In this document: piece by piece, positions 5,547 to 6,492 of the stretch
How positions within the stretch are numbered: the first letter of the stretch is position 1
How the letters are laid out: every line of letters starts with the position of its first letter
Source: Gammaproteobacteria bacterium
Lineage (GTDB): Bacteria; Pseudomonadota; Gammaproteobacteria; GCA-002705445; GCA-002716945
Reading direction: 5' to 3'
DNA length: 6,492 nucleotides
NCBI GenBank assembly: GCA_002728355.1
Contig: PBXG01000015.1
Span: 28,844-35,335 of the forward strand
The notes under the pieces: generated by a model
What the model was told of the DNA's origin: nothing
Seen by the model: the letters and a program-made list of their open reading frames with translations, nothing else
The model's database searches: none
Translations under genes and position numbers: made by a program

Positions 5547-6492
5547 ACTTTTTTACCACTTTTTTAAAAGTATCGCCTCTATGTTCAAAGTTATTAAACA
5601 TATCAAAGCTTGGGCTTGCTGGTGACAGTAAAACTTTGTCACCAGGACTTACAAGTGACATTATTAGATTTACAGCATCTTCATAATCATAAGCATCATA
5701 GGAATCAATTTTTAAACTAAGTTCACTTTTAAGTATTTCTTTATTTTGACCAACGAAAATTATTTTTTTTACCCTTTGATTAATCTCTTCTGATAAATAT
5801 TTATAATCAATAATCTTATGAGAGCCACCAATAATCAAAATAATATCCTTCTCTAGCGTATTCAAGGCAGCTATCGTAGATTCGCAATTTGTGGATTTAG
5901 AATCATTATACCAATCAACATTATCCAAACTTGCTATCTTTTCAATGCGGTGAGGAAGAGATTTGAAAGATTTAATAGAGTCTAATATATTCTCTAGATC
6001 TATATTTATATTTAAATTTTCAATTACTGATATAACAGATAAAATGTTTTCTAAGGCATGACTACCTTTATAATTTAATTTAGTGCTATTACATTTAATT
6101 AAATTATCTGTAATCAGTAAGTTTTTTTGAATTTTATTATTAATGTAATATTTTTTTGATTTAGGTTCATATCCATAATATGACATTTTTTTAATATCCA
6201 ATTGATTTTTTAATTTAATATTTGCAATACAATGATCTGAATCATTAAATATCTTCTTCTTAATCATCAAATAATTTTTATAAGTATCATGTCTTTCTAA
6301 ATGATCAGGAGTAACGTTTGTTAAAAGACTAATAAAACTCTTAAAGTTATTCATATATTCTAATTGGTAGCTTGATATTTCTAAAATTATATATTCATAG
6401 TTTGATTGAGTTATTGTTAATGGTGGCAAGCCATTGTTACCACATGCTATACATGAAATTTTTAATTTTCTTAAAACATGCTCTATCATTGA
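5536..6492 (-). CDS. murD: MurD, UDP-MurNAc-L-alanine:D-glutamate ligase (5' end outside window)
   Basis: MurD adds D-glutamate to UDP-MurNAc-L-Ala in the cytoplasm with ATP. The frame is open to the right edge, giving the C-terminal 318 residues of about 440. The Met at 6487-6489 is internal, because a codon upstream (Ser) remains in frame and the sequence aligns with E. coli MurD from just after its GSNGKST P-loop, which lies outside. Counting from that Met: GNNGLP (17-22), LEISSYQLE (36-44; Glu37 matches Mg-binding Glu157), TNVTPDHLER (57-66; His63 matches His183), MIKKKIF (75-81; Lys77 matches carbamoylated Lys198), SLPHRIE (177-183), WYNDSKSTN (193-201), GGSHKIIDY (221-229), and the C-terminal LLSPASPSFDMFNNFEHRG (287-305). 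The last block and SLPHR distinguish MurD from MurC, MurE and MurF. The motifs visible are complete, so this is a window truncation rather than a broken gene. Its 3' end overlaps ftsW by 11 bases. Confidence 0.96.
   Translation of the reverse strand, partial: SMIEHVLRKLKISCIACGNNGLPPLTITQSNYEYIILEISSYQLEYMNNFKSFISLLTNVTPDHLERHDTYKNYLMIKKKIFNDSDHCIANIKLKNQLDIKKMSYYGYEPKSKKYYINNKIQKNLLITDNLIKCNSTKLNYKGSHALENILSVISVIENLNINIDLENILDSIKSFKSLPHRIEKIASLDNVDWYNDSKSTNCESTIAALNTLEKDIILIIGGSHKIIDYKYLSEEINQRVKKIIFVGQNKEILKSELSLKIDSYDAYDYEDAVNLIMSLVSPGDKVLLSPASPSFDMFNNFEHRGDTFKKVVKKYVS

Noticed and set aside
6487..6489. Met codon near the right edge as the true start of murD
   Set aside because: The frame stays open upstream to the edge and the residues align with the segment just after the MurD P-loop, so about 120 residues are missing outside the window.
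1..6492. Terminators, RNA genes, CRISPR arrays, insertion sequences or attachment sites
   Set aside because: Coding sequence fills the window. No tRNA- or rRNA-like stretch, spaced repeats, terminal inverted repeats or GC-rich hairpin followed by T run was seen.

Overview
The window is a compact stretch of the division and cell wall (dcw) cluster, read entirely on the minus strand. In transcription order (right to left) it holds murD (5' end cut off), ftsW, murG, murB, ddl, ftsQ and ftsA (3' end cut off). The DNA is very AT-rich (roughly 30% GC by eye), with A- and K/N/I-rich proteins and almost no spacer. Four of the six junctions visible here overlap by 10-15 bases, two overlap by one base or nearly so, and the only non-coding DNA is about 18 bases between ftsQ and ftsA. 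Protein signatures (Ddl with WGR and the NT-PGMTSHSLVP block, FtsW with GMLPTKGMGLPFISYGG, FtsQ ending in a DMRYPTGFAV-like block, FtsA with HVIPQ and ASSYSVLTE) look gammaproteobacterial. The low GC and tight packing suggest a streamlined marine or host-associated lineage. This is an inference; no rRNA is present to confirm it.

Layout: 5536-6492 murD (UDP-MurNAc-L-Ala:D-Glu ligase, truncated just after its P-loop); 4392-5546 ftsW (septal SEDS glycosyltransferase); 3304-4392 murG (lipid II synthase); 2463-3314 murB (UDP-GlcNAc-enolpyruvate reductase); 1483-2463 ddl (D-Ala-D-Ala ligase); 840-1496 ftsQ (POTRA division protein); 1-821 ftsA (actin-like FtsZ anchor, first 273 residues). The ftsZ gene would be expected just left of the window and murF/mraY just right of it.

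Together these genes make cytoplasmic muropeptide precursors (MurB, MurD, Ddl), complete the lipid-linked precursor (MurG), polymerise it at the septum (FtsW) and organise the divisome (FtsQ, FtsA). Overlaps with Shine-Dalgarno-like sequences inside the preceding gene point to one translationally coupled operon.

I see no novel system. The points worth a second look are: the absence of murC from the murG-murB junction where relatives carry it; a Cys in place of the catalytic Ser of MurB; two substitutions in conserved FtsW motifs; an FtsQ that stops just short of its FtsB-binding Trp; and a ten-base A tract at the start of ftsW.
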